Below, piece after piece: positions 41,049 to 49,533 of a stretch of 64,000 nucleotides of DNA (position 1 is its first letter; every line of letters begins with the position of its first letter). The position numbers and the translations under genes were made by a program. The notes beneath the pieces were generated by a model that had not been told where the DNA came from, ran no database searches, and worked only from the letters and a program-made list of their open reading frames with translations. The stretch covers positions 124,001-188,000 of the forward strand of contig NZ_MTSE01000004.1 of the NCBI RefSeq assembly GCF_002154225.1, written 5' to 3'. Origin of the DNA: Hymenobacter crusticola (lineage in GTDB: Bacteria; Bacteroidota; Bacteroidia; Cytophagales; Hymenobacteraceae).

Positions 41049-42776
41049 ATGGCCGAAATCATAAAAATGCCCAAAATGAGCGACACGATGACGGAAGGTG
41101 TCATCGCCGCGTGGCTCAAGAAGGTAGGTGACAAAGTGAAATCTGGTGACATCCTAGCCGAAGTCGAAACCGACAAAGCCACGATGGAGCTGGAAAATTA
41201 TGAGGATGGCACCTTGCTTTATATTGGTCCGAAAGAAAAAGACTCGGTTCCGGTAGATGGCGTACTCGCCATCGTGGGCAAAGAGGGAGAAGATATTTCC
41301 GGCTTGCTCGGTCAAGTAAACGGTGGTGCTGCTCCAGCGGCGGCTCCGGCCCCGGCTCCTGAAGCTGCTGCCCCTGCGCCCGCTCCGGCGGCGCCTGCCC
41401 CAGCCCCGGCTGCTGCGCCCGCGCCGGCTCCGGCTCCGGCCGCTGCTCCCAGCAACGGCAAAAAAGCCACGGTTATTCGGATGCCCAAAATGAGCGATAC
41501 GATGACGGAGGGCACCATTGCGTCGTGGCTCAAGAAAGTAGGCGACAAAGTGAAATCGGGTGACGTGTTGGCCGAAGTTGAGACCGACAAAGCCACAATG
41601 GAACTGGAGAACTACGAAGACGGCACCCTGCTCTACATCGGACCAAAAGATGGCGAAGCCGTAGCGGTAGATGGTGTGCTAGCCGTAATCGGGGAAGAAG
41701 GCGCCGACGTGCAGGCGTTGCTAGGTGGTGGTCAGTCGGGCGGTGCTGCGCCGCAAGAAGCTGCTCCGGCGGCTGATGCGCAAGCTGCACCTGCTGCCGC
41801 TGCTCCTGAAGCAGCTACTACGACTCAGTCGGGTGGCCGTTTGTTGGCCTCGCCGCTTGCCAAGAGCATTGCCAAAGAAAAGGGTATTGACCTCAATCAG
41901 GTAAAGGGCACCGGCGAAAACGGCCGCATCGTGCAGCGCGACGTAGAGGGCTTCCAGCCTTCGGCTGCTCCGGCCGCCGCGCCGCAAGCAACTACCGCTG
42001 CTACCGAAGCTCAATCAGAATACATCAAAGCCGCTCTGCCTGAGCAGGCTAAAGCCGAAGCGCCCAAAGCTGCGCCGGCTCCTGCCGCTGCCGAAGGTAC
42101 CTACACCGACACGCCCGTGTCGCAGATGCGTAAGGTTATTGCCCGCCGTCTGTCGGAGAGCTTGTTCACGGCCCCGCATTTCTATCTGACGATGGAAATC
42201 CTGATGGACAAGGCGATGGAAGTGCGCACGCAGCTGAATGCACTGTCGCCGGTGAAGCTGTCCTTCAACGACTTGGTTATCAAAGCGTCGGCTGTTGCCC
42301 TGAAGCAGCACCCCGCCATCAACTCGTCGTGGCTCGGCGACAAGATCCGCCAGAACAAAGTGGTGAACATCGGCGTGGCCGTGGCCATCGAAGATGGTCT
42401 GCTCGTGCCAGTTATCCGCAACGCCGATGGCAAAGGTCTCTCGGCCATTGCTACGGAGGTGAAAGACCTAGCGGGCAAAGCGAAGTTGAAGAAGCTACAG
42501 CCCTCGGAGTGGGAAGGCAGCACCTTCACCATCTCGAACCTAGGTATGTTCGGCATCGAAGAGTTCACCGCCATCATCAACCCGCCGGATGCTTGCATCT
42601 TGGCCGTGGGCGGCATCAAGCAAACTGCCGTGGTGAAAAACGGTGAGCTAGCTATCGGCAATGTGATGAAAGTGACGCTCAGCTGCGACCACCGCGTGGT
42701 GGACGGCGCTACTGGCTCGGCCTTCCTCCAAACGCTGAAAGCGCTGCTGGAAGACCCCATGCGTATGCTCATCTGA
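41049..42776 (+). CDS. pdhC: Pyruvate dehydrogenase E2, dihydrolipoamide acetyltransferase
   Basis: 575 residues from ATG 41049; earlier in-frame codons would run through the promoter. Two lipoyl domains (2-78 and 141-217) with lipoyl-Lys43 and Lys181 in ETDKATMELENYEDG, joined by an Ala/Pro linker (about 94-136); a peripheral-subunit-binding domain (about 285-325, ASPLAKSIAKEKGIDL); a second Ala-rich linker; and the catalytic domain with DHRVVDGATG (His548, Asp552). It accepts acetyl groups from E1 and passes them to CoA. A branched-chain or oxoglutarate E2 is possible, but two lipoyl domains and PDH-style sequence favour pyruvate. E1 and E3 genes are not adjacent. A strong promoter and terminator bracket the gene. 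Confidence 0.93.
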   Translation: MAEIIKMPKMSDTMTEGVIAAWLKKVGDKVKSGDILAEVETDKATMELENYEDGTLLYIGPKEKDSVPVDGVLAIVGKEGEDISGLLGQVNGGAAPAAAPAPAPEAAAPAPAPAAPAPAPAAAPAPAPAPAAAPSNGKKATVIRMPKMSDTMTEGTIASWLKKVGDKVKSGDVLAEVETDKATMELENYEDGTLLYIGPKDGEAVAVDGVLAVIGEEGADVQALLGGGQSGGAAPQEAAPAADAQAAPAAAAPEAATTTQSGGRLLASPLAKSIAKEKGIDLNQVKGTGENGRIVQRDVEGFQPSAAPAAAPQATTAATEAQSEYIKAALPEQAKAEAPKAAPAPAAAEGTYTDTPVSQMRKVIARRLSESLFTAPHFYLTMEILMDKAMEVRTQLNALSPVKLSFNDLVIKASAVALKQHPAINSSWLGDKIRQNKVVNIGVAVAIEDGLLVPVIRNADGKGLSAIATEVKDLAGKAKLKKLQPSEWEGSTFTISNLGMFGIEEFTAIINPPDACILAVGGIKQTAVVKNGELAIGNVMKVTLSCDHRVVDGATGSAFLQTLKALLEDPMRMLI

Positions 42777-42800
42777 GCCTAGCTTCAAGAGTTGTTTTAC

Positions 42801-42840
42801 CAAGAAAGCCAGCCTGCAAAGGCTGGCTTTCTTGTTTGTA
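42801..42840 (+). terminator. Terminator of the E2 gene
   Basis: Perfect 14-bp stem (CAAGAAAGCCAGCC, 42801-42814; 42821-42834), loop TGCAAA, then TTTG. The remainder of the gap to 43106 shows no gene; it must hold the promoter of the TonB receptor. Confidence 0.88.
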
Positions 42841-43106
42841 TAAGCTGTCGTATTCGGCTACGTCCGCCGGTCTGACGCCGTGGGCACCTGACTAGTTACT
42901 GTCTGCTTCCGCCTAAAAAGCTAGATGCAGGGTCTTCGTTCTAGAAGCCGTTCAACAACAAACAAGCGGGCGTCGAAGGCGTCGGACTAGCAGGCGAATT
43001 AGCCAGGGTTCGTAACGACACTACGCTTTTATTGCTTTATTGTGAAAGAATAGAGCTTTTGCCTAATAATCTTTCGATACCATACCTCACCATTCTTTCC
43101 CTCATT

Positions 43107-45683
43107 ATGAATAAAAGTCTACTGTTAGCGCCAGTGTGTTGCGTGATTAGTGTTGCTGCTTTCGGGCAGGGGCAAGCGTTGACGGGGCAAGTGCTCGACC
43201 CGACGGGCCGGCCGCTGGTCGGCGCCACGGTGGTGGAGAAGGGCACCAACAACGGCACCGGTACGGGCGGCGATGGCCGCTTCACGTTGAAGGCCCGCAC
43301 GGCGCAACCTAGGTTGGTGGTGAGCTCCATCGGCTTTGCGCCGCAAGAGGTAAGCGCCGATGGGGGCTCCATCACGGTGCGGCTGGCGGAAGCTAGCACT
43401 AGCTTGGGCGGCGTGGAAGTGGTAGGCTCGCGTAGCCAGAACCGCTCCATTACCGATTCGCCTTCGCCCGTTGATATTATCGACGTGCGCAACGTGACCA
43501 CCAAAACCGGCCAGCTCGACGTGAACCAGTTGCTGCAATTCGTGGCGCCCTCGTTCAACTCCAACCGCCAAACCGGCTCCGATGGCGCCGACCACGTCGA
43601 CCCCGCCACGCTGCGCGGCCTAGGTCCCGACCAAACGCTGGTGCTCATCAACGGTAAGCGCCAGCACCAATCGGCGCTAGTGAACCTGTTTGGCACCCGC
43701 GGCCGCGGCAATACGGGCACCGACCTGAACGTCATTCCGGCGGCGGCCATCGAGCGGATTGAGGTGTTGCGTGATGGTGCCTCGGCGCAGTACGGTTCCG
43801 ATGCCATTGCGGGCGTCATCAACATTGTGCTGAAGCGTTCGACCAAGGAACTGACTGCCAACGTGAACTACGGCGCCTACGACGCCAAATACCGCTTCGA
43901 CGACCGTGACTTCGATGGCGGCAACTTCAACGCCAACGTGAACTACGGCGGCGCGATAGGGGAGAAGGGCAGTTTCATCAACGCCACGCTCGACTACAAC
44001 CGCCGCGAGCATACCCAACGCGCCAACGTGCCGGCGCCCGACGGTCGGCTCCGTCGCGAGTACGGCGACCCGCGCGTGACCAACACCTCCGCGTATGTGA
44101 ACTCCAAGTTTGCGCTCAGCGACAAAGCGCACATCTACGTGTTTGGGGGCGGTAACAAGCGCCGGGGCGACAGCTACGCCTGGACGCGCTTCGCCGACGA
44201 CGACCGCAACGTGCCGGCCATCTACCCCAATGGCTTCGACCCCATCATTACCAGCGACATTTGGGACGTGTCGGCGGTGGCGGGCGTGCGGGCCACGGTG
44301 GGCGGCTGGGACCTGGATCTGAGCAACGATTTCGGCTCCAACCGCTTCGAGTACGGCGTGCGCAACTCCTTGAACAGTTCGCTCGGCGCGAGCCCTCGAA
44401 TCACCGAGTTCGACGCTGGTGGTTTTCAATTGCAGCAGAACGTAGTCAACCTAGGTCTGACGCGTAACTACAAAACCGTACTGGAAGGCCTAAACCTAGC
44501 CGCTGGGGCCGAGTGGCGCCGCGAGCGGTATTCATTGTTTGCGGGCGAAGAAACCTCTTACGCCAACTACGACCCCGCCGGCACGCCCGACTCCCTGCGC
44601 CGCGCGGCTGGGGCGCAGGGCTTCCCCGGCTATCAACCCAGCGACGCCATCAAAGCCACGCGCGACAACATCGGCATCTACGCCGACGCGGAGTTGAACG
44701 TGACGGTGCGCTGGCTCTTGGAGGCGGCCCTGCGCTACGAAAACTACAGTGACTTTGGCGGCACGCTCAACTACAAAGCGGCTACGCGCTACAACCTGAC
44801 CGACTTTCTAACCGTGCGCGGCACGTACAGCACCGGTTTCCGGGCGCCGTCGTTGGCGCAGATCAATTTTAATTCTACCGTCACCAACTTCATCGGTGGC
44901 CAGCCAGTGGAAGTGCTCTTGGCGCGCAACAACAGCCCCGTAACGCAAAAGCTAGGTATTCCGAGCCTGAAGCAAGAAACGTCGAACAACGCCAACATTG
45001 GCCTGACCAGCCGTATCGGCTCCAACTTGAGTCTGACCTTGGACGGGTACTACATCAAGGTGAAAGACCGGGTGGTGCTCACAACGCAATTCTCCGCCGA
45101 TGATCCGGTTATTGGGGCCGATTTGCGGGCGCTGAACGTAGGACAGGCGCAGTTTTTTGCGAATGCCGCCGATACTCGTTCCTTGGGCTTGGATGTGGTG
45201 CTGAGCCACACCGCGACCCTAGGTACTGGCCGCCTCAACTCGACGCTGGCTGCTAACTTCAACCACCTCAAAATCGATCGGGTGCGGACATCGGGCCGAC
45301 TCGCTGGCCGGGAAGAGGAGTTCTTCGGGGCCCGCGAGCAAGCTTTCGTGAAAGCCTCGGCGCCGCCCTCCAAGATCAACCTGACGTTCGACTACCAAGT
45401 AGGGCGCTTCGGGGCGTTGGCGCGCTTTGTTCGCTTCGATAAAATTACCCTGATCAACTGGGACGGGCAGCCGGACAACTACGAAGCCCGCGTGACCACC
45501 GACCTCACCCTGAACTACGCCGTAACCAACAACTTACAGTTCATTGTAGGTGGCTCCAACCTGTTCAACCGCTACCCGACGCTGTTCAATCCCCAGCTCA
45601 CGGAAAGCGGCGGCGCCTGGGACCCGGTGCAGATGGGGTCGAACGGCCGATTTTACTTTGCTAAATTGCAGGCCCGATTCTGA
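43107..45683 (+). CDS. TonB-dependent outer-membrane receptor
   Basis: 858 residues from ATG 43107 (MNKSLLLAPVCCVISVAAFG signal peptide decides the start). A CarboxypepD_reg domain (about 24-100: ALTGQVLDPTGRPLVGATVV) precedes the plug (about 115-235: DVNQLLQFVAPSFNSN, LRGLGPDQTLVLINGKRQH, IERIEVLRDGASAQYGSDAI) and a 22-strand barrel ending GRFYFAKLQARF with the C-terminal Phe of outer-membrane barrels. It imports a ligand such as a siderophore, vitamin or oligosaccharide with energy from TonB. It lacks a SusD partner, so a SusC-type glycan importer is less likely. Single gene with promoter gap and terminator. Confidence 0.93.
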   Translation: MNKSLLLAPVCCVISVAAFGQGQALTGQVLDPTGRPLVGATVVEKGTNNGTGTGGDGRFTLKARTAQPRLVVSSIGFAPQEVSADGGSITVRLAEASTSLGGVEVVGSRSQNRSITDSPSPVDIIDVRNVTTKTGQLDVNQLLQFVAPSFNSNRQTGSDGADHVDPATLRGLGPDQTLVLINGKRQHQSALVNLFGTRGRGNTGTDLNVIPAAAIERIEVLRDGASAQYGSDAIAGVINIVLKRSTKELTANVNYGAYDAKYRFDDRDFDGGNFNANVNYGGAIGEKGSFINATLDYNRREHTQRANVPAPDGRLRREYGDPRVTNTSAYVNSKFALSDKAHIYVFGGGNKRRGDSYAWTRFADDDRNVPAIYPNGFDPIITSDIWDVSAVAGVRATVGGWDLDLSNDFGSNRFEYGVRNSLNSSLGASPRITEFDAGGFQLQQNVVNLGLTRNYKTVLEGLNLAAGAEWRRERYSLFAGEETSYANYDPAGTPDSLRRAAGAQGFPGYQPSDAIKATRDNIGIYADAELNVTVRWLLEAALRYENYSDFGGTLNYKAATRYNLTDFLTVRGTYSTGFRAPSLAQINFNSTVTNFIGGQPVEVLLARNNSPVTQKLGIPSLKQETSNNANIGLTSRIGSNLSLTLDGYYIKVKDRVVLTTQFSADDPVIGADLRALNVGQAQFFANAADTRSLGLDVVLSHTATLGTGRLNSTLAANFNHLKIDRVRTSGRLAGREEEFFGAREQAFVKASAPPSKINLTFDYQVGRFGALARFVRFDKITLINWDGQPDNYEARVTTDLTLNYAVTNNLQFIVGGSNLFNRYPTLFNPQLTESGGAWDPVQMGSNGRFYFAKLQARF

Positions 45684-45704
45684 TTGTAGTTTTGCTCAGG
45701 AGAT

Positions 45705-45750
45705 GGAAGTCAGCTGTCGGTTTTGGAAACCGGCAGCTGACTTCCTTTTT
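45705..45750 (+). terminator. Terminator of the TonB receptor gene
   Basis: 19-bp stem with one G-T pair (starts GGAAGTCAGCTG, 45705-45716, paired with 45734-45745, continuing inwards), 3-base loop, then TTTTT at 45746-45750. Confidence 0.9.
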
Positions 45751-45758
45751 CACGGCGG

Positions 45759-45860
45759 TGTAGAGACGCGATACTTCGCGTCTCCTCGTTGAACGACCAG
45801 CCTAGAACACCCTCGCTAAACAACATTCGCAACGGGGAGACGCAAGTATGCGTCTCTACA
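45759..45860. repeat. Compound inverted-repeat element upstream of hslV
   Basis: Arms TGTAGAGACGC... (45759-45785) and ...GCGTCTCTACA (45836-45860) are inverted copies. Each arm is also a hairpin by itself: GAGACGCG/CGCGTCTC on the left, GAGACGCA/TGCGTCTC on the right. It ends 24 bp before the hslV start codon, so it lies in or next to the hslV promoter or leader. Confidence 0.75.
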
Positions 45861-45884
45861 GGTTCATACATAGCTATTTAACAA

Positions 45885-46421
45885 ATGAAAATACGTTCCA
45901 CAACCGTTCTTGGCGTGCGCCACAACGGTGAAATTGCCCTTGGCGCCGACGGCCAGGCTACCATGGATAAGCACGTGGCCAAGAGCAACGTGCGCAAAGT
46001 GCGAAAGCTGCACAATGGCAAAGTTGTGACGGGTTTTGCCGGCTCCACGGCCGATGCCTTTATGCTGCTCGATAAGTTTGAGGAAAAGCTTTCCGGCTAC
46101 AACGGTCAGCTCCGTCGTGCGGCCATTGAGCTAGCCAAGGAATGGCGCAAAGACCAATACCTGCGCAAGTTGGAAGCCATGATGGTCGTCTGCGACAAAG
46201 ACGAGCTGCTCATCATTGCCGGCTCCGGCGACGTGCTCGAACCCGACTCCGACGTAGCCGCTATCGGCTCGGGCGCCATGTACGCGCAGGCTGCGGCCCT
46301 CGCTCTTAAGAAGCACGCACCGCACCTCACCGCCCGCCAGATGGTGGAAGATGCCCTGCACATCGCCGCCGATATCTGTATCTACACCAACCACAACCTG
46401 ATGATCGAGCAGCCGGTATAG
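45885..46421 (+). CDS. hslV: ATP-dependent protease subunit HslV
   Basis: 178 residues. HslV forms the double-hexameric peptidase of the HslUV protease. The catalytic N-terminal Thr is in STTVLGVRHNGEIALGADGQ; here TT follows a five-residue leader (MKIRS) instead of starting at residue 2, a form common in Bacteroidota, so a short propeptide must be removed. ADGQATMDKHVAKSNVRKV and AIGSGAMYAQAAALAL are characteristic. The partner ATPase gene hslU is not in the window. It is followed 132 bp later by the deoxyhypusine-synthase-like gene. A compound hairpin element lies just upstream. Confidence 0.95.
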   Translation: MKIRSTTVLGVRHNGEIALGADGQATMDKHVAKSNVRKVRKLHNGKVVTGFAGSTADAFMLLDKFEEKLSGYNGQLRRAAIELAKEWRKDQYLRKLEAMMVVCDKDELLIIAGSGDVLEPDSDVAAIGSGAMYAQAAALALKKHAPHLTARQMVEDALHIAADICIYTNHNLMIEQPV

Positions 46422-46553
46422 CTAGCTGTTTGGTAAGCAACCTAGCTCGAGTTGTTTATTCTTCATAATCTTTTAACCTAGAGCACGAAGAATGAACGAT
46501 TTAAGGTTGCTAATTGATTGTAAACCGCAACCCATTCATTGAATAACGAGTCG

Positions 46554-47525
46554 ATGCAAATCACGAACTTCCTTAAGCACCACTACCGCCACTTCAACGC
46601 CGCTGCGCTTATCGACGCGGCCGAAGGCTACAACAAGCACCTCGCGGAAGGTGGTAAAATGATGATTACCCTCGCCGGTGCCATGAGCACGGCCGAAATG
46701 GGTATTCAGCTAGCCGAGCTAATTCGTCAAGATAAAGTACATATCATTAGCTGCACCGGCGCTAACTTGGAAGAAGACATATTCAACTTAGTGGCGCACG
46801 ACTTCTACGAGCGAGTACCGAACTACCGCGACCTGACGCCTGCCGACGAGCACGCCCTGCTGAAGCGCCACATGAACCGCGTAACGGATACTTGTATTCC
46901 GGAAGAGGAAGCCATGCGCCGCATCGAGCACACGGTGCTGAAGTTTTGGGAGAAAGCTGACCAAGCGGGCGAAGCCTACTTCCCCCACGAGTTCTTCTAC
47001 CAGATCCTGAAGTCGGGCGAGCTGGAGCAGTACTACCAGATTGACCCCAAGGACTCTTGGATGCTAGCTGCCGCCGAGAAAAACCTGCCGATCATCTGCC
47101 CCGGCTGGGAAGACTCTACGCTGGGCAACATCTACGCCGGCCACGTCATTTCGGGCGACATCAAGAACGTGCACACCATGAAGACCGGCATTCAGTACAT
47201 GATGTATCTGGCTGATTGGTACACGGAGCAAGCCACCGACGAAAGCACCGTGGGCTTCTTCCAGATCGGCGGCGGTATTGCCGGTGACTTCCCGATCTGC
47301 GTCGTGCCCATGCTGCACCAAGACCTAGGTCGCCATGGCGTGCCACTGTGGGGCTACTTCGCCCAGATTTCGGACTCGACCACCAGCTACGGTAGCTACT
47401 CTGGCGCCGTGCCCAACGAGAAAATCACGTGGGGTAAGCTCGGCGAGAACACGCCCAAGTTTATCATCGAATCGGACGCTACGATTGTCGCGCCGCTGAT
47501 TTTTGCGATAGTGCTAGGGCAGTAA
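46554..47525 (+). CDS. Deoxyhypusine synthase-like protein lacking the catalytic Lys
   Basis: 323 residues from ATG 46554 (a TTG at 46539 is possible). The fold is that of deoxyhypusine synthase: MMITLAGAMSTAEMGIQLAE, HIISCTGANLEEDIFNL, LPIICPGWEDSTLGN, and SDATIVAPLIFAI at the end. In the eukaryotic enzyme a Lys in GGGxxKHH forms the imine intermediate; here the same place reads GGGIAGDF, with Gly244 where the Lys is expected. Bacteria also lack the usual target eIF5A, so this is probably an enzyme with another polyamine-type substrate, or a different chemistry. Its last 132 bp recur, mutated, at 49321-49451. The GT-C gene starts five bases after its stop. Confidence 0.85.
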   Translation: MQITNFLKHHYRHFNAAALIDAAEGYNKHLAEGGKMMITLAGAMSTAEMGIQLAELIRQDKVHIISCTGANLEEDIFNLVAHDFYERVPNYRDLTPADEHALLKRHMNRVTDTCIPEEEAMRRIEHTVLKFWEKADQAGEAYFPHEFFYQILKSGELEQYYQIDPKDSWMLAAAEKNLPIICPGWEDSTLGNIYAGHVISGDIKNVHTMKTGIQYMMYLADWYTEQATDESTVGFFQIGGGIAGDFPICVVPMLHQDLGRHGVPLWGYFAQISDSTTSYGSYSGAVPNEKITWGKLGENTPKFIIESDATIVAPLIFAIVLGQ

Positions 47526-47529
47526 GTAC

Positions 47530-49278
47530 ATGACTAATCCGCGCCAAGCGCCGGACTTTGCCGCCTCGGCTCCTAACTCCCATATTCCTCATCGAGGATG
47601 GGAGTGGGCAGCCGGGGCGGCATTGTTATTAGTAGTCTGTGGGGCACTGCTAATATACGCTCTCATTCCCTATGCCATCCTGCGTGACTGGTATTTACGT
47701 CGCACGCCTTATTTATACCGTTCAGCTAGTTGGGCTACTAACTTTTTTACGCCTACTGTAAAGGCGCACGGTACAGCATTGGCACTGGTGACACTCATTG
47801 GCCTAATCGTAACCAGCTACTGGTTGCTGCGATTGCGCCGCAATAATGCCGTTCCGGCTAAGCTGCCGCGCCTATTTGTGCGGGCCGATTGGCCTTGGCT
47901 GATTGGGGTAACGCTGCTAGGCACTGGCTTGTGGACCTGGGGCGCGCTGTATACTCCACCAACCCACGACGAAGTGTTTTCGGCCCTGTACTGCGCTGGC
48001 AATGAATCACTCTTCGTTACTTGGAGCTACTACATGCTCCCTAACAACCATGTGCTATTCAATCTACTGAATGGCAGTATGTTTGGATGGCTGCACCACC
48101 TGCCTTGGTTGGTGACTACGGGCAGGATTCTATCGGGGCTAGCTTACTTAGGTACATTGGCTGTTGTCTATTGGCTAATGGGGCGTTTTACTGGTCGGCG
48201 CTGGGCAGGCGCGGGGGCAGCAACACTGGCCAGTTTGCAGTATTCGTTGTGGGGCTTTGGGTTTCAGGCGCGAGGCTACGCCTTGTACGCACTACTGCAC
48301 TGGATAGCACTAGCGGCGCTGTTGGGCTACTGGCGGCAACCCCGGCGGGCTTGGTTAATGCTCAATGCCGGAGCAATAGTAGCTGGCTATGCCACAGTGC
48401 CGACGTTCTTATTCTACCACGCGGCGCAACTAGCAGCAGCTGTGATAGTGCAAGTGCGGCTACGTCGCTACGACGGACGCTTCTGGTTGGCGCAGGGGGG
48501 AGCCCTGGTTCTCGCGGGGGGCTTTTACCTACCTGCTGTTGGCTTCTCAGGCTTAGCGGCAATCTCCGCAAACCCTTACGTGCGTCCTTTTCAAGGTAGC
48601 CTGGCAGAATTTATCACTCAAACGTGGCCTGACTTCAAAAGCTACGCTTCCTACTGCTTCGGCGAAATGGACTTAGGTCCTTGGCCGGCCTACGTGCTAG
48701 CGCTGGTACCACTTTCTTTACTAGCTCACCGCCGCTTCTGGCAGCTTGGCTTAGTGTACGCAGCCTGGTTGCTGGTGTTGGTGGGTGGTATTCTGGGGCT
48801 GCGACACATTATATTCCACCGCAACTTACTGGGTCTCTTTAGTGTGGCGTTGGTGCTGGCACCGTTCACCGTAGGAGTGTGGCTAGCGCGTTGGCGCTCT
48901 TGGGCAGGCTTGGGTGGAGTGCTATTGATCGTAGGTGGGCTAGGAGTAGGGTTGGTGCGTCATAATCCAGTAAGTGAGCCTACGGCACTCTACTTCTATG
49001 ACTTAGAAGGAGGCTACGCAGCCGTGCAGCAGCGCCTGAGTGCCCTGCCCGATCGTTGGGCATCGGTCGCATTCTTAGAGGAAAGCTTTTACCCATACTG
49101 GATGTATGTGCGCGATGGAGGCGTAGCTCCTCATCCTGCGCAACGCCCCACACCAGCCGCCGATTACTTCATAACAGCGCCCAATGACCGATTGCCAGGT
49201 GGTTTTATTCAACAGTATGCCCCAGTAGATACCGTAAATGGGTACCGACTTTTTCGCAGGCGCACGCTTAACCAGTAA
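47530..49278 (+). CDS. GT-C fold integral membrane glycosyltransferase
   Basis: 582 residues with 11-12 transmembrane helices. After the first helices an extracytoplasmic loop carries LYTPPTHDEVFSALYCAGNE; the Asp-Glu of THDE after an early helix is the catalytic signature of GT-C enzymes using lipid-phosphate sugars (GT39/GT83 style). The C-terminal 100 residues are soluble and outside. It should move a sugar from a polyprenyl carrier to a protein, lipid or glycan in the periplasm. It starts five bases after the stop of the deoxyhypusine-synthase-like gene and is followed by a mutated copy of that gene's 3' end, so it looks inserted there. Its codon use is somewhat less GC-rich than its neighbours. 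Confidence 0.83.
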   Translation: MTNPRQAPDFAASAPNSHIPHRGWEWAAGAALLLVVCGALLIYALIPYAILRDWYLRRTPYLYRSASWATNFFTPTVKAHGTALALVTLIGLIVTSYWLLRLRRNNAVPAKLPRLFVRADWPWLIGVTLLGTGLWTWGALYTPPTHDEVFSALYCAGNESLFVTWSYYMLPNNHVLFNLLNGSMFGWLHHLPWLVTTGRILSGLAYLGTLAVVYWLMGRFTGRRWAGAGAATLASLQYSLWGFGFQARGYALYALLHWIALAALLGYWRQPRRAWLMLNAGAIVAGYATVPTFLFYHAAQLAAAVIVQVRLRRYDGRFWLAQGGALVLAGGFYLPAVGFSGLAAISANPYVRPFQGSLAEFITQTWPDFKSYASYCFGEMDLGPWPAYVLALVPLSLLAHRRFWQLGLVYAAWLLVLVGGILGLRHIIFHRNLLGLFSVALVLAPFTVGVWLARWRSWAGLGGVLLIVGGLGVGLVRHNPVSEPTALYFYDLEGGYAAVQQRLSALPDRWASVAFLEESFYPYWMYVRDGGVAPHPAQRPTPAADYFITAPNDRLPGGFIQQYAPVDTVNGYRLFRRRTLNQ

Positions 49279-49320
49279 GACTTCTAGAACTTAGACCCTC
49301 ATGACGTACCATTGTGAGGT

Positions 49321-49448
49321 TACTCCAGCGCCGTGCCTAACGAGAAAACCGCTGGGGTAAACTAGGAGAGGACACGCCCAAGTTTATCATCGAATCGGAC
49401 GCCACCATTGTTGCGCCGCTGATTTTTGCGGTAGTGCTGGGGCAATAA
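49321..49448 (+). pseudogene. Mutated copy of the 3' end of the deoxyhypusine-synthase-like gene
   Basis: This stretch matches 47397-47525 at about 85% by eye, including the stop codon (TAA) and a few bases beyond. It has a one-base deletion near 49351, so the frame is broken; the best-kept part encodes KFIIESDATIVAPLIFA. There is no start codon or other part of the gene. It is a remnant left by duplication. Confidence 0.85.
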
Positions 49449-49468
49449 GTAGCCTAGGTTATATAACG

Positions 49469-49506
49469 AAAAAGCCCGCCGCTGATTTTCAGCGGCGGGC
49501 TTTTTT
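49469..49506 (+). terminator. Strong terminator after the duplicated segment
   Basis: Perfect 17-bp stem (AAAAAGCCCGCCGCTGA, 49469-49485; 49489-49505), 3-base loop, T-run of six. It probably was the terminator of the original deoxyhypusine-synthase-like gene; A- and T-runs let it serve the convergent SDR gene as well (stop at 49534). Confidence 0.92.
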
Positions 49507-49533
49507 GTCACTGCTTAAATTGGTAGGTGAGCT

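Noticed and set aside
41312..41596. Minus-strand Gly/Ala-rich frame opposite the E2 linker
   Set aside because: It is the reverse reading of the Ala/Pro linker codons of the E2 gene and of its lipoyl domain.
47530..49278. GT-C gene as foreign DNA by composition
   Set aside because: It keeps the CTAG signature (about ten sites in 1.75 kb), so if it was inserted it came from the same or a closely related genome, or long ago.
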